The position numbers and the translations under genes were made by a program. A stretch of DNA of 64,000 nt from Ruminococcus sp. (GTDB lineage: Bacteria; Bacillota; Clostridia; Oscillospirales; Ruminococcaceae). The stretch is taken from assembly GCA_015066975.1 (NCBI GenBank), contig SVNI01000001.1:1-64000 (forward strand). The letters run 5' to 3'. Position 1 is the first letter of the stretch. Every line of letters begins with the position of its first letter. This document shows, piece by piece, positions 17,775 through 27,790 of the stretch. Below the pieces are notes generated by a model. That model searched no databases. It was not told the origin of the DNA and worked only from the letters and a program-made list of their open reading frames with translations.

Positions 17775-20708
17775 ATGAAATTATATGCATTAGGAATTGA
17801 TGTCGGCTCGACGACAGTCAAGACTGTTGTCTGTGACGAATCAGGAAAGATTCTGCATTCTGCTTATCAGCGACATTTTTCCAAGATAAAGGAAACTGTA
17901 TCGGAACAACTGGAAGCAATTGCAGAAAAATTTCCAGATGCTAAGTTCCGCAGTGCCATGACAGGTTCTGCCGGACTGGGGTTAGCAAACGGGGCAGGAA
18001 TTTCTTTTGTACAGGAAGTGCATTCGGCCTTTCTGGCAGTGAAGACATGCTATCCGGATGCGGATGCTGTGATTGAATTAGGCGGCGAAGATGCAAAGAT
18101 TATTTTTCTGACCGGCGGTGTAGAGCAGAGAATGAACGGTTCATGTGCCGGAGGAACGGGCGCATTTATCGACCAGATGGCAACTCTGCTGGGGATTACA
18201 GTACAGGAGCTGGATGAAGCAGCTCTGAAAGCCACAAGAACATATCCGATAGCATCGCGGTGCGGTGTATTTGCGAAATCAGATATTCAGCCGTTATTGA
18301 ATCAGGGCGCAGCTCGTGAGGATGTCGCCGCAAGTATTTTCAAGGCTGTTGTTGACCAGACCGTCGCAGGGCTGGCACAGGGCAGAGAAATCAAGGGAAA
18401 GGTACTGTTTCTGGGAGGGCCTTTGTCATTCCAGAAAGGTTTGAGAAAGGCCTTTGTGGAAGGTCTGAAGCTTTCAGAAGAAAATGCTGTATTTCCGGAG
18501 CAAGCCCCGGTATTTGTTGCCTTGGGAAGCGCACTTTATGCCGAAGAAAGCAAAGAATCACCGAAAACGGCTGAAGCATTGCTTGAAAAGGTTCGGAATG
18601 CAAAGGCGAATTCTGACGTGATGACGGGCGAAAAGCTGTTTGATTCCAGAGAAGAATATGCAGAATTTGTGGAACGTCACAAGCGGTTTGATTTGCAGTA
18701 TGCAGATTTGAGAACTTATGAGGGAGATGCCTATCTGGGAATTGATTCCGGCTCGACAACGACAAAGTTGGTGCTGATTACAGAAGACGGCAGACTGTTA
18801 TATAGTCATTATGCCTCAAATGAAGGTCAGCCACTTGACAGAATCGCAGACAGGTTAAAGCAGATTTATGCGGATAAGAATGAAAAGTTGATTATCAAGG
18901 CAAGCGCAGTGACCGGGTACGGCGAAGATTTGATAAAGGCAGGGTTATCTGTCGATTATGGAATTGTGGAAACAGTAGCACATTTCAAGGCGGCTTCTTT
19001 CTTCTGTCCGGATGTGGATTTTATTATTGATATCGGCGGACAGGATATCAAATGTTTCAAGATTAAGAACGGTGCAATTGACAGCATCATGCTGAATGAA
19101 GCCTGTTCTTCAGGATGCGGTTCATTTATTCAGACATTTGCGATGGCACTGGGCTATGATATCGGAGAATTCTCGCAGATGGGCTTATTTGCAGAAAAGC
19201 CTGTCGAACTGGGTTCACGCTGTACAGTATTCATGAACAGCAGTGTGAAGCAGGCGCAGAAGGACGGCGCAACAGTAGAAGATATATCAGCAGGGTTGTC
19301 GGCATCTATCATCAAGAATGCGATTTACAAAGTTATCAGAGCAAAAAGTGTCGACGAACTGGGTAAAAATATTGTCGTACAGGGCGGAACGTTCCTGAAT
19401 GATGCTGTTCTGAGATGTTTCGAGCGTGAACTCGGCCGGAATGTTATTCGTCCGGCAGTTTCCGGATTGATGGGTGCATTCGGTGCAGCACTGTATGCAA
19501 AGGAACAACAGGAAGAAAACGGCGAAACAAATCTGATTTCTCCGGAAGCACTGGAGCATTTCTCTTACACGTCGAAAAATGTCAGATGCGGAGGATGTAC
19601 GGCGAACTGTTTGTTAAATGTGATTCGTTTTTCAGACGGTGGCCGGTTCGTATCCGGAAACAGATGTGAAAAGGGTGCTGGTATCCGGAGAGAAACCGAA
19701 GTACCGGATTTATATAATTATAAATATGACAGACTGCTGGAAATCGCAGAGAAGAAACCGCCCCGTAAGAGAGCTGTTGTAGGCTTGCCGATGGTGCTGA
19801 ATTATTATGAACTTCTGCCGTTCTGGCATACTCTGTTCACGAAGCTGGGCTTTGAAGTGGTCATTTCCGGAGAAAGTACACGGAAGATGTATTTCAGCGG
19901 ACAGCACACAATTCCGTCAGATACAGTATGTTATCCGGCGAAGATAGCGCACGGGCATATTGAATCGTTGCTGGAAAAGAAAGTAGATTTTATTTTCTGG
20001 CCATGCATGACGTACAATCTCGGCGAACCTGACACGGATAACAGATATAACTGTCCGGTGGTGGCATATTATCCGGAACTGATGAAAGCCAATCACAGCG
20101 GTTTGAATAACACGAATTTCTGCAATCCGTACCTGGATATCAACAATCGGAAGAATGTCATTCAGGTGATGAAGAAAACGCTTGCAAAGTACAATGTACA
20201 GAAGCAGATTCCGGAAGCGGTGGATATGGCCTATCAGTCGCTTGCAGACTTCCGTCGGGAAATGACGAAGAAAGCAAGAGAAATCATTTCGCAGGCGCGA
20301 GCCGAAGGCCGGAAGATTATTGTATTAGCCGGACGGCCATATCATCTGGATAAAGAAATCAATCACGGAATCCACAAGCTTATCACAAGTCTGGGGCTTG
20401 CAGTCATTTCGGAAGAAAGCGTTGCCATGCTGGGGAAGATGCCGCATCTGCATGTATATAATCAATGGACATATCACAGCAGATTATATCGGGCAGCGCA
20501 GTATGTAACAACCCAGCCGGATATGCAGTTAGTACAGTTAGTATCTTTCGGATGCGGAATTGATGCCATCACCACGGATGAAGTGAGAAGCATTCTGGAA
20601 TCATCCGGAAAACTGTACACGCAGTTAAAAATTGATGAAATTACGAATTTAGGCGCGGCCAAAATCAGACTGAGAAGTCTGCTTGCTGCAATGAATCAAT
20701 CGAAATAA
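17775..20708 (+). CDS. 2-hydroxyacyl-CoA dehydratase activase-like protein, two ASKHA domains
   Basis: A 977-residue protein. Two BadF/BcrA-type ATPase domains occur in tandem: LGIDVGSTTVKTV at the start with GSCAGGTGAF near residue 123, and LGIDSGSTTTKLV near 325 with NEACSSGCGSF near 442. The cysteines in these GxC/AxC motifs hold the shared 4Fe-4S cluster in activases such as HgdC. Next comes a cysteine cluster RCGGCTANC (about 604-612), then a DUF2229-type region to the C-terminus. Activases inject an electron into a dehydratase at the cost of ATP. The partner is presumably the next gene, 26 bp downstream. In many anaerobes the two are one protein of about 1400 residues. The substrate is unknown. 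GGAGG precedes the ATG. Confidence 0.88.
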   Translation: MKLYALGIDVGSTTVKTVVCDESGKILHSAYQRHFSKIKETVSEQLEAIAEKFPDAKFRSAMTGSAGLGLANGAGISFVQEVHSAFLAVKTCYPDADAVIELGGEDAKIIFLTGGVEQRMNGSCAGGTGAFIDQMATLLGITVQELDEAALKATRTYPIASRCGVFAKSDIQPLLNQGAAREDVAASIFKAVVDQTVAGLAQGREIKGKVLFLGGPLSFQKGLRKAFVEGLKLSEENAVFPEQAPVFVALGSALYAEESKESPKTAEALLEKVRNAKANSDVMTGEKLFDSREEYAEFVERHKRFDLQYADLRTYEGDAYLGIDSGSTTTKLVLITEDGRLLYSHYASNEGQPLDRIADRLKQIYADKNEKLIIKASAVTGYGEDLIKAGLSVDYGIVETVAHFKAASFFCPDVDFIIDIGGQDIKCFKIKNGAIDSIMLNEACSSGCGSFIQTFAMALGYDIGEFSQMGLFAEKPVELGSRCTVFMNSSVKQAQKDGATVEDISAGLSASIIKNAIYKVIRAKSVDELGKNIVVQGGTFLNDAVLRCFERELGRNVIRPAVSGLMGAFGAALYAKEQQEENGETNLISPEALEHFSYTSKNVRCGGCTANCLLNVIRFSDGGRFVSGNRCEKGAGIRRETEVPDLYNYKYDRLLEIAEKKPPRKRAVVGLPMVLNYYELLPFWHTLFTKLGFEVVISGESTRKMYFSGQHTIPSDTVCYPAKIAHGHIESLLEKKVDFIFWPCMTYNLGEPDTDNRYNCPVVAYYPELMKANHSGLNNTNFCNPYLDINNRKNVIQVMKKTLAKYNVQKQIPEAVDMAYQSLADFRREMTKKAREIISQARAEGRKIIVLAGRPYHLDKEINHGIHKLITSLGLAVISEESVAMLGKMPHLHVYNQWTYHSRLYRAAQYVTTQPDMQLVQLVSFGCGIDAITTDEVRSILESSGKLYTQLKIDEITNLGAAKIRLRSLLAAMNQSK

Positions 20709-20734
20709 AATCAAGATAAGAAAGGAGAATATTT

Positions 20735-21985
20735 TTGGAAAATGAGAGAGACTATCCGATTTTCACGAAGGAAATGAAGAAAACGCATACAATTTTAGTG
20801 CCGACCATGCTACAGATACATTTTCAGTTAATGACGAATGTATTTGAGTTTTATGGATATAATTGTGAAGTATTGCAGAGCGAATCGCGGAAAGTGATAG
20901 AAGAAGGCCTGAAGAACGTGCATAATGATACTTGTTATCCGGCATTGTTATGTATCGGACAGTTTATGGAAGCGTTAAAAAGCGGACGCTATGACCCGGA
21001 TAAAGTGGCTTTGATGCTTCCGCAGACAGGCGGTGGATGCCGTGCCTCGAATTATATCCATCTGCTGAGAAAAGCCTTGAAAGATACCTATCCGCAAGTG
21101 CCTGTAATTTCTCTGAATTTCGTCGGACTGGAAAAAGACCCGGAAAACGGCTGGCACATGAGTATGCCGATGATAATCCGGACAATTTATGCAATGATAT
21201 ACGGCGATATGCTTCAGACATTGTATAATCAGTGCCGTTCTTATGAGCTAGTCAAGGGCAGTTCAGAAAAGATGCTTCATAAATGGATAAAGAAAGCTTG
21301 TAAGATTCTGCGTTCCAATGATTATACAGTTACAAAGAAGTATTATAAGCAGATGCTGGATGATTTTGCAACTATTGAGCGTTCACAGGTGAAAAAAATC
21401 AGAGTAGGCATTGTCGGGGAGATTTATGTAAAATATTCACCGTTAGGGAATAATCATCTGGAAGATTTTCTGATTTCGGAAGGCTGTGAACCAGTCGTGC
21501 CGTCCATGCTGGAATTTATATTATATTATCTGGTGAACAAAGTACAGGATGCCCAGCTGTACGGCAGATATACAAAAGCAACGCCGGTATTCCAGATGTT
21601 ATATAAGATGTTCTTAGCCGAACAGAAGAAAGTGATGAAAGTGATGAAAGAACACGGAGTATTTGTACCGCCCCATGATTTCGAGCATCTGTTAGAATCT
21701 GTACAGCAATATATTAACTTAGGTGTAAACATGGGTGAAGGCTGGCTGATTCCGGCAGAAATGGGCGCGCTTGCCGAGAGCGGTACAGAAAATATCATCT
21801 GTACACAGCCGTTTGGCTGTCTGCCGAATCATATCATTGCCAAGGGCATGAGCAGAGCGATTAAAGAACGCTATCCGAATGCGAATATTATCGCGATTGA
21901 TTACGACCCCGGTGCAACAAGAGTCAATCAGGAGAACAGAATCAAACTGATGCTTGCAAATGCAAGAGTTTCGGGGAATCTGTAA
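20735..21985 (+). CDS. 2-hydroxyacyl-CoA dehydratase-like subunit
   Basis: A 416-residue protein of the HgdB/FldBC-like dehydratase family, matching the C-terminal part of large activase-dehydratase fusion proteins. Cysteines in HNDTCYPALLCIGQ and QTGGGCRAS, and late ICTQPFGCLPNHI, are candidates for iron-sulfur ligands. It begins with TTG after AAAGGAG at correct spacing; no in-frame ATG or GTG fits as well. With the preceding gene it forms a two-gene operon. The reaction is probably reductive or dehydrating chemistry on an acyl-CoA, but neither substrate nor pathway can be read from the neighbours (alr, proS). Confidence 0.82.
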   Translation: MENERDYPIFTKEMKKTHTILVPTMLQIHFQLMTNVFEFYGYNCEVLQSESRKVIEEGLKNVHNDTCYPALLCIGQFMEALKSGRYDPDKVALMLPQTGGGCRASNYIHLLRKALKDTYPQVPVISLNFVGLEKDPENGWHMSMPMIIRTIYAMIYGDMLQTLYNQCRSYELVKGSSEKMLHKWIKKACKILRSNDYTVTKKYYKQMLDDFATIERSQVKKIRVGIVGEIYVKYSPLGNNHLEDFLISEGCEPVVPSMLEFILYYLVNKVQDAQLYGRYTKATPVFQMLYKMFLAEQKKVMKVMKEHGVFVPPHDFEHLLESVQQYINLGVNMGEGWLIPAEMGALAESGTENIICTQPFGCLPNHIIAKGMSRAIKERYPNANIIAIDYDPGATRVNQENRIKLMLANARVSGNL

Positions 21986-21992
21986 GAAAGTA

Positions 21993-22021
21993 TTTACAAA
22001 CAGGACAGATTATGTTATAAT
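21993..22021 (+). promoter_or_regulatory. SigA-type promoter of the small membrane protein-proS run
   Basis: TTTACA (21993-21998), a 17-bp spacer and TATAAT (22016-22021), immediately after the dehydratase stop. Confidence 0.75.
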
Positions 22022-22039
22022 AGCAAAGGACTGATAGGC

Positions 22040-22321
22040 TTGCTGGAAACTACGATTGATATCAGTTTGATACTGCGTTTCGGGCTGAAATGTCTGGGAA
22101 TATTTGCACTGATATTTCTGACGGCGGTATTCACGCCGAAGATGGCAGAAGCCATTGACAAATGGAAAGCAAAGCATTTTCCCGAATCTGCCGAAAAAAA
22201 GAAGCCCGGAACAAAGGAAAAATATACCGTTCGTTCGATTTACGAACTGCCTCCCGAACCGGAACAGCCGAAGAAAAAGGCGGTTGTCCGGAAGAAGGCG
22301 GATAAAAATCACAAATCATAA
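22040..22321 (+). CDS. small membrane protein, unknown
   Basis: A 93-residue protein with one membrane helix (about residues 8-30: LILRFGLKCLGIFALIFLTAV) and a charged cytoplasmic-type tail rich in K, E and P. It starts with TTG, with AAAGGA about ten bases upstream, only 19 bp past a consensus-like promoter. No known family. It precedes proS by 32 bp and may be co-expressed with it. Confidence is limited because of the short length and rare start codon. Confidence 0.5.
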   Translation: MLETTIDISLILRFGLKCLGIFALIFLTAVFTPKMAEAIDKWKAKHFPESAEKKKPGTKEKYTVRSIYELPPEPEQPKKKAVVRKKADKNHKS

Positions 22322-22353
22322 AATAATAATCAATCAAGAGAGGTTTTTGAATT

Positions 22354-23802
22354 ATGGCAAAACAGGATAAGAATAAGAAATCTGTAGAAGCAATCACTTC
22401 TATGGATGAAGATTTTGCACAGTGGTACACAGATATTGTCAAGAAAGCGGAACTGATTTCTTACACAAGCGTGAAAGGATGCATGGTAATCCGTCCGTAT
22501 GGATATGCTATCTGGGAGAACATGCAGAGAATTCTTGACGGCATGTTCAAGGAAACAGGTCATGAAAATGTATGTATGCCGATGTTTATTCCGGAATCTT
22601 TGTTGCAGAAAGAGAAAGACCATGTAGAAGGTTTTGCGCCGGAGGTGGCATGGGTAACACACGGCGGAAATGACAAGCTTGAAGAAAGGCTTTGTGTTCG
22701 TCCGACATCCGAAACGCTGTTCTGCGAGCATTATGCACAGACGGTGCATTCTTACAGAGACCTGCCGAAATTATATAACCAGTGGGTCAGCGTGGTAAGA
22801 TGGGAAAAGACAACAAGACCGTTTCTGCGTTCTAGAGAATTTCTGTGGCAGGAGGGTCACACAATTCATGCAACTGCGGAAGAAGCTATCGAAGAAACAG
22901 AAAAAATGCTGAATGTCTACACAAAATTCTGTGTGGATGCATTAGCAATTCCGGTCGTACAGGGCAAGAAAACCGAGAGTGATAAATTTGCCGGAGCAGT
23001 TTCAACTTATGCGATTGAAGCACTGATGCATGACGGCAAGGCATTGCAGGCCGGAACATCTCATTATTTTGGGGATGGTTTTGCAAAAGCATTTGATATT
23101 CAGTATGCCGGAAAGGATAATAAATTACAGTATCCGCACCAGACAAGCTGGGGTGTGACAACGAGATTAATCGGTGCGATTATCATGACACACGGCGATA
23201 ACAATGGTTTAGTACTGCCTCCGGCAGTTGCACCGATTCAGGTGGTTATCGTACCTGCGGCAATGCATAAAGAGGGCGTACTGGAAAAAGCAACAGAATT
23301 ATATAATCAGCTCAAGAATGCCGGTCTGAGAGTCAAGCTGGATGATTCTGAAAACTCTCCCGGCTGGAAGTTTGCCGAATATGAAATGAAGGGCGTACCG
23401 GTTCGGGTAGAAATCGGCCCTCGTGATATCGAAGCTGGACAGTGCGTGCTTGCAACCCGTCACAACGGTGAAAAGACAAGCGTTTCTCTGGATACGCTGG
23501 TAGAAAGCGTACAGGCAAAATTACAGGAAGTACATGACGGACTGTATCAGGCAGCACTGGAAAATCGTAACAGAAGAACATATCAGTGCAAAACGATTGA
23601 TGAAATCAATCAGGCACTGGAACAGGGTGACGGTTTTATCGAAGCAATGTGGTGCGGAGAAGAAGCCTGCGAAGATGAAGTGAAAGCACAGACGGGAGCA
23701 GGTTCGAGATGCATTCCGCTGGAACAGAAGCAGATTTCTGATGTTTGTGTCTGCTGCGGAAAGCCTGCAAAACATATGGTACTCTGGGGCAAGGCATATT
23801 AA
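22354..23802 (+). CDS. proS: prolyl-tRNA synthetase, archaeal/eukaryotic type
   Basis: A 482-residue class II synthetase of the short ProRS type that lacks the inserted editing domain of the typical bacterial enzyme. Motif 2 is visible as [23 protein letters not shown], motif 3 around [16 protein letters not shown]. The C-terminal domain has a CVCCGK zinc-type knuckle and ends in tyrosine, as in the archaeal group. Its stop codon overlaps the next start (TAATG). No T-box is seen in the 30 bp upstream. Confidence 0.95.
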   Translation: MAKQDKNKKSVEAITSMDEDFAQWYTDIVKKAELISYTSVKGCMVIRPYGYAIWENMQRILDGMFKETGHENVCMPMFIPESLLQKEKDHVEGFAPEVAWVTHGGNDKLEERLCVRPTSETLFCEHYAQTVHSYRDLPKLYNQWVSVVRWEKTTRPFLRSREFLWQEGHTIHATAEEAIEETEKMLNVYTKFCVDALAIPVVQGKKTESDKFAGAVSTYAIEALMHDGKALQAGTSHYFGDGFAKAFDIQYAGKDNKLQYPHQTSWGVTTRLIGAIIMTHGDNNGLVLPPAVAPIQVVIVPAAMHKEGVLEKATELYNQLKNAGLRVKLDDSENSPGWKFAEYEMKGVPVRVEIGPRDIEAGQCVLATRHNGEKTSVSLDTLVESVQAKLQEVHDGLYQAALENRNRRTYQCKTIDEINQALEQGDGFIEAMWCGEEACEDEVKAQTGAGSRCIPLEQKQISDVCVCCGKPAKHMVLWGKAY

Positions 23803-25361
23803 TGAAAAGCCGGAAATTAGGATTTTTTCTGATATTAAGCTGTCTGCTCTGCTGTACCGGATGCGGTCATCAGGTTGAGCAGACAGAACTTCCGGAAGAA
23901 ACACAGCCGGAAACAGTAATTTCTGAAACCATGCCGGAAACGACAGTAACAACATTGGCTGTAAAATCAACAGCCAAAATGACAACCGTTACGACAAAAG
24001 CTTCTGAATCCGGAACTCATACGACAACAACCGGAACGATGACAAAAGAAACCGAAGCCGGAACGGAACTGATTTCGACAGAAATTGTTCGGGATGAGAA
24101 TAATCCGGAAGAAACAGTGATTATTTATTATTATGCGAACAGCGGAGGAAGCGGAAATTCCGGGAAGAAGCGCACGACAGTGACTTCAAGGGCGACAGCC
24201 GTACACACGACGACATATACAACAACAACGGTTATGACTGACCCGATTATCCAGACTGCACCGCCGGAAACAGAACCGGAAGAAATCGAAACTGAGCCGG
24301 AAGTGGTGCATCTGACAGGGAACGCATGGGAAATTCTGAATCAGATGACATTGAGACAGAAAATTTATCAGATGTTTATTGTCAGACCGGAACTTCTGAC
24401 GGGTGCAGGAACAGTAACCGCGGCCGGAACGTGGACGCAGGAATGTATTTATGAACAGCCTGTCGGCGGACTGGTATATTTCGGAGATAATCTGGTTTCA
24501 GGCGGGCAAACGTCACAGATGCTGTCAAATACGCAGAGTTATGCGAGAGATACCGGAGTAGGGATGTTTCTTGCTGTGGATGAAGAAGGCGGACTTGTAG
24601 CGAGATGTGCAAAGAAGCTCGGCACGACGAAGCTGAATCCAATGCAGGAATACGGAAGCCGGAATGACTGGAATGAAGCATTCTGGATTGGCCAGACGCT
24701 GGGGAGTGATATTCAGCAGTTCGGGTTTAATCTGGATTTTGCGCCGGTAGCGGACGTAAATCTGAACAGCGGAAATGAGCTGGGAAACCGGATATTCAGT
24801 TCTGACCCGTATGTTGTCGCAAACATGGTTGATGGTGTGGTAAAGGGCATACAGAGTACAGGCGTTGCCTCCACGCTGAAGCATTTTCCGGGGCTTGGAG
24901 CAGAGGACGGCAACGCGCATTATGATACACAGATTATCATCAGTCGTTCTCTGGAAGAATTAAGAAGTTCAGAATTTGTTGCATTTCAGTTCGGGATTGA
25001 TGCCGGAGCAGATTTTGTCATGGTGAGTCATCAGATAATGACCTGTGCAGGTGACGGCATTCCGTCGTGTTTATCGCATGTGGTATGTACGGACTGGCTG
25101 AGGAATGAGCTGTATTTTGACGGCATTATTATTACGGACTCGTTTGAGATGAATACAATTTCCGGGAGTTACAGTCCGGCAGAATCAGCAGTAATGGCAG
25201 TAGAAGCCGGAGTAGATGTGATTCTGATGCCGACGGATTTGACAGCTTCTGTGAATGCGATAGAAGAAGCCGTAAACACCGGAAGGCTTTCAGAAGAAAG
25301 AATTAACGAAAGTGTTTACCGGATTTTACAGGAAAAAGAGAAGATGAATCTTCTGGGGTGA
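23802..25361 (+). CDS. GH3 (NagZ-like) lipoprotein glycosidase
   Basis: A 519-residue secreted glycoside hydrolase family 3 protein. The signal peptide ends in LLCCTGC, a lipobox, so it should be anchored to the membrane outer face. A Thr/Glu-rich linker fills about 20-165. The catalytic domain shows FAPVADVN, KHFPGLGAEDGNAHYD (general acid/base His-Asp region) and IITDSFEM, whose aspartate is the nucleophile. Family members remove N-acetylglucosamine from muropeptides or glycans. The start overlaps the proS stop by one base, and no separate promoter is seen. Cell-wall recycling is the best guess; the substrate is not proven. Confidence 0.85.
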   Translation: MKSRKLGFFLILSCLLCCTGCGHQVEQTELPEETQPETVISETMPETTVTTLAVKSTAKMTTVTTKASESGTHTTTTGTMTKETEAGTELISTEIVRDENNPEETVIIYYYANSGGSGNSGKKRTTVTSRATAVHTTTYTTTTVMTDPIIQTAPPETEPEEIETEPEVVHLTGNAWEILNQMTLRQKIYQMFIVRPELLTGAGTVTAAGTWTQECIYEQPVGGLVYFGDNLVSGGQTSQMLSNTQSYARDTGVGMFLAVDEEGGLVARCAKKLGTTKLNPMQEYGSRNDWNEAFWIGQTLGSDIQQFGFNLDFAPVADVNLNSGNELGNRIFSSDPYVVANMVDGVVKGIQSTGVASTLKHFPGLGAEDGNAHYDTQIIISRSLEELRSSEFVAFQFGIDAGADFVMVSHQIMTCAGDGIPSCLSHVVCTDWLRNELYFDGIIITDSFEMNTISGSYSPAESAVMAVEAGVDVILMPTDLTASVNAIEEAVNTGRLSEERINESVYRILQEKEKMNLLG

Positions 25362-25365
25362 TAGT

Positions 25366-25953
25366 ATGGAAGACAGATTTTCACAGCAGATAAAATTTAT
25401 ACTGGAACTGGATAAGTTAAAGAATATCTATCGGCAGACGCTGGTACTGCACGAGGACAGGCAGGAGAATGATGCGGAGCATAGTTTTCATTTGGCGGTA
25501 ATGGCCTGTATTCTGGCCGAACATGCAAGGGAGGAAGTAGATGTTCTGCATGTCATGAAGATGGTGCTCATGCATGATGTCGTCGAAATAGATGCCGGGG
25601 ATACGTATTGTTATGACGAAGCCGGAAACCAGACCAAAGCTGAACGCGAACAGAAAGCCGCTGACAGGATATTTGCGTTATTGCCGGAGGAACAGTGCCG
25701 GGAATACCGGGGGTTATGGGAAGAATTCGAGGCACGGGAAACACCGGAAGCGAAATTTGCAAATGCGCTGGACAGAATTCATCCCATGCTGCTGAATTAT
25801 ACCAAAGGCGGAATTTCGTGGAAGAAGCACGGCATTCATGCAGAGCAGGTAGAAAAGCGCAACTGCGGAGTGACGGCTGACGGAAGCGAACGCATTGGAG
25901 AATTTGCCAAGGAAATTATCGAAACTGCCCGAAAAGAAGGAATGCTGTTATGA
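25366..25953 (+). CDS. HD-domain hydrolase (YfbR-like 5'-nucleotidase)
   Basis: A 195-residue HD-superfamily protein. The metal ligands are visible: R/H in ENDAEHSFHLA, HD in LMHDVVEID and the late aspartate in NALDRIHPML. The length and the EHSFH...HDVVEIDAGDT pattern match HD_2/HD_3 proteins related to deoxynucleotidase YfbR. It probably hydrolyses a nucleotide phosphate. It starts 4 bp after the GH3 gene and overlaps the next start by four bases. Confidence 0.8.
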   Translation: MEDRFSQQIKFILELDKLKNIYRQTLVLHEDRQENDAEHSFHLAVMACILAEHAREEVDVLHVMKMVLMHDVVEIDAGDTYCYDEAGNQTKAEREQKAADRIFALLPEEQCREYRGLWEEFEARETPEAKFANALDRIHPMLLNYTKGGISWKKHGIHAEQVEKRNCGVTADGSERIGEFAKEIIETARKEGMLL

Positions 25954-26489
25954 AAGAATATTTCGAGCCTAATGATTTGAGTATTGAAGCAAGAATCTGT
26001 GAAAAGAAAACAGGTCGTGCCATTACTTACAAAGATGACGTAAATACTTGGTATCCATATTTTTCAGTATGTTTTTGGCGGAAATGCTATCCGGTTGCAT
26101 TTGGCCTGTTTGAACTGTGCGAAAAAATAACAGGTCACGGTTCAATAGAATCCAAATGGTATGAAACTGAAATTCCTACAGAAAAATTACGGGAAATCTA
26201 TGATTTTCTGATACAGGAAGCATTTGTGAAAGAAATTGAAAAAACAGATTCCGAACACCGAAATTATATAACAGAATGGAGAATGCTTCAGGAAGCTCAT
26301 GCAAATGCATTGAACGCCTCCCGTCTGATGGAAGTGATACTGTTTTTATTTGAAGGAGATACGGCTTCTCCCTATGAAAAAATGAAGAAAAGTTTGATGG
26401 AGCATATTGCAGACAAAAGCGATTTTCGGGCATTGCTGGCGCATCCGGAAGAATATGAATGGGATTTTAAATTGACTGCATTAGATTGA
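25950..26489 (+). CDS. hypothetical protein
   Basis: A 179-residue soluble protein of no family I recognise. It is predicted mostly helical, with several Trp/Tyr residues in the first third (NTWYPYFSVCFWRKCYP). Its ATG overlaps the HD-hydrolase stop, so it is likely translated from the same mRNA. Function unknown. Confidence 0.7.
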   Translation: MKEYFEPNDLSIEARICEKKTGRAITYKDDVNTWYPYFSVCFWRKCYPVAFGLFELCEKITGHGSIESKWYETEIPTEKLREIYDFLIQEAFVKEIEKTDSEHRNYITEWRMLQEAHANALNASRLMEVILFLFEGDTASPYEKMKKSLMEHIADKSDFRALLAHPEEYEWDFKLTALD

Positions 26490-26514
26490 TTTATCAAGAA
26501 GGAGAAAAAACATT

Positions 26515-26913
26515 ATGAAAGAAATTGTAGTCGGCGAAACAGCTGAAGTCTATACGCGTGTCACAACGGATAAGCTTGCTATTGCTGTAGGAAGCGGTTC
26601 ACTGAAAGTATTTGCAACGCCCTCTATGGCGGCATTAATGGAAGAAGCGGCATGTGCCGCAGTGAAGCCGTATCTGGATGAGAATGAAACAACCGTCGGG
26701 ACATCTCTGCATATCGAGCATACATCGTCCACACCTATGGGAATGACCGTATTTGCCGAAGCGGAGATTATTGCTGTGAACGGCCGTGAAATCACATTTC
26801 AGGTGAGTGCGCGTGATGAAATCGGCGATATCGGGCACGGAACACATAAACGTTTTGTCGTGAAGAGTGATAAATTTCAGGCCAAAACAGATACCAAAGG
26901 AATTATAGGATGA
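26515..26913 (+). CDS. thioesterase-like protein, FlK family (hot-dog fold)
   Basis: A 132-residue hot-dog-fold protein of the fluoroacetyl-CoA-thioesterase-like group. Landmarks are VGSGSLKVFATPSMAALMEEAA, VGTSLHIEHTSSTPMGM and the C-terminal GHGTHKRFVV. In FlK the catalytic residues are Thr, Glu and His; T35, E42 and H in HIEHTSSTP occupy similar places by eye. The physiological substrate in anaerobes is unknown. AAGGAGA precedes the start, and the next gene overlaps by four bases. Confidence 0.82.
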   Translation: MKEIVVGETAEVYTRVTTDKLAIAVGSGSLKVFATPSMAALMEEAACAAVKPYLDENETTVGTSLHIEHTSSTPMGMTVFAEAEIIAVNGREITFQVSARDEIGDIGHGTHKRFVVKSDKFQAKTDTKGIIG

Positions 26914-27437
26914 ATACACAAAAAGGACTTCCGAAAGAAATCGAGCGGAAATATCTGATACAGAAGCCGGATATTGAAGAATTAAAAAAGATTCCGGGCT
27001 GTCAGGCAACGGAAATCACACAGACCTATCTGATACAAAAAGATTCAGGCTTCGGAAGAAGAATCCGCAAGCGCGGGAATGTCGGAAACTGGGAGTATAC
27101 TTACACACAGAAGCACAAAATCGGCTTTGGCGAGCGGATAGAGCTGGAAGATAAAATTTCTGAACAGACCTATCTGGAATTGCTGAAAGAAGCCGAGCCG
27201 GCATGTCACAGCATCCAAAAAATCCGGTGCTGTATCCCGTATGAGGGACAGTTGCTGGAGATTGATATTTACGAATTCAGTGAAAAATATGCAACACTGG
27301 AAATCGAGCTTTCCTCGATAGATACCCCTGTGATACTTCCGGAATGGCTGAATATTCTGGAAGATGTGACGGATAAGAGAGGCTACAGCAATTTTGCGCT
27401 GTCGCGGAAGCTGGCATTTCCGGAGGAAATGAGATAA
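26910..27437 (+). CDS. CYTH-domain protein (triphosphatase-like)
   Basis: A 175-residue CYTH domain protein. The signature EIERKYLI is at the N-terminus, followed by alternating charged strands (FGRRIRKRG, YTQKHKIG, ERIELEDKI, LEIDIYEF, LEIELSSI) that form the triphosphate-binding tunnel. Members are thiamine-triphosphatases, inorganic triphosphatases or adenylate cyclases. The short length and class make a triphosphatase most likely. It overlaps the thioesterase gene. Confidence 0.88.
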   Translation: MNTQKGLPKEIERKYLIQKPDIEELKKIPGCQATEITQTYLIQKDSGFGRRIRKRGNVGNWEYTYTQKHKIGFGERIELEDKISEQTYLELLKEAEPACHSIQKIRCCIPYEGQLLEIDIYEFSEKYATLEIELSSIDTPVILPEWLNILEDVTDKRGYSNFALSRKLAFPEEMR

Positions 27438-27472
27438 AAGAAATCATCATTCCGGTATGAACGTCACAGTTC

Positions 27473-27790
27473 TTGTATCTGATAAGCCGGAATCCAAAAA
27501 CAAATGAATATGCAGTCATGTGCGTTTCTTTTCAGAGGGTCTGGAATGAAGTCTGGGAAAAAGCGATTCAAGACAGAAATCTTCATCTTATCGGATGCTG
27601 TAAAACGCTTTATAAAAAAGATTTGCAAAAGATACTATGGGAATTTTGCCAAGTAAAAGATTATGTGCTAAACAGCAATTTTTCGTGTCATGACAAATGC
27701 TATGTCAGCGAACGGATTGATGAGATTACCGCAAATCTGGAAAATTTCTGGAATGAAATTCCGGATGTGGAAGAACTGGATATGGGATAA
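27473..27790 (+). CDS. hypothetical protein, uncertain start
   Basis: An open frame of up to 105 codons from TTG, or 91 from the ATG at 27518. No good ribosome binding site precedes either. The product is helical and Trp/Cys-containing (ERVWNEVWEKA-like, CCKTLYKKDL). It may be a small unknown gene or a decayed remnant. The region from 27791 to 27901 holds nothing recognisable besides the ribosome site of the next gene. Confidence 0.4.
   Translation: MYLISRNPKTNEYAVMCVSFQRVWNEVWEKAIQDRNLHLIGCCKTLYKKDLQKILWEFCQVKDYVLNSNFSCHDKCYVSERIDEITANLENFWNEIPDVEELDMG

Noticed and set aside
22322-22353. T-box or other riboswitch before proS, trpS or cysS
   Set aside because: The leaders are too short or absent, and no T-box sequence is seen.
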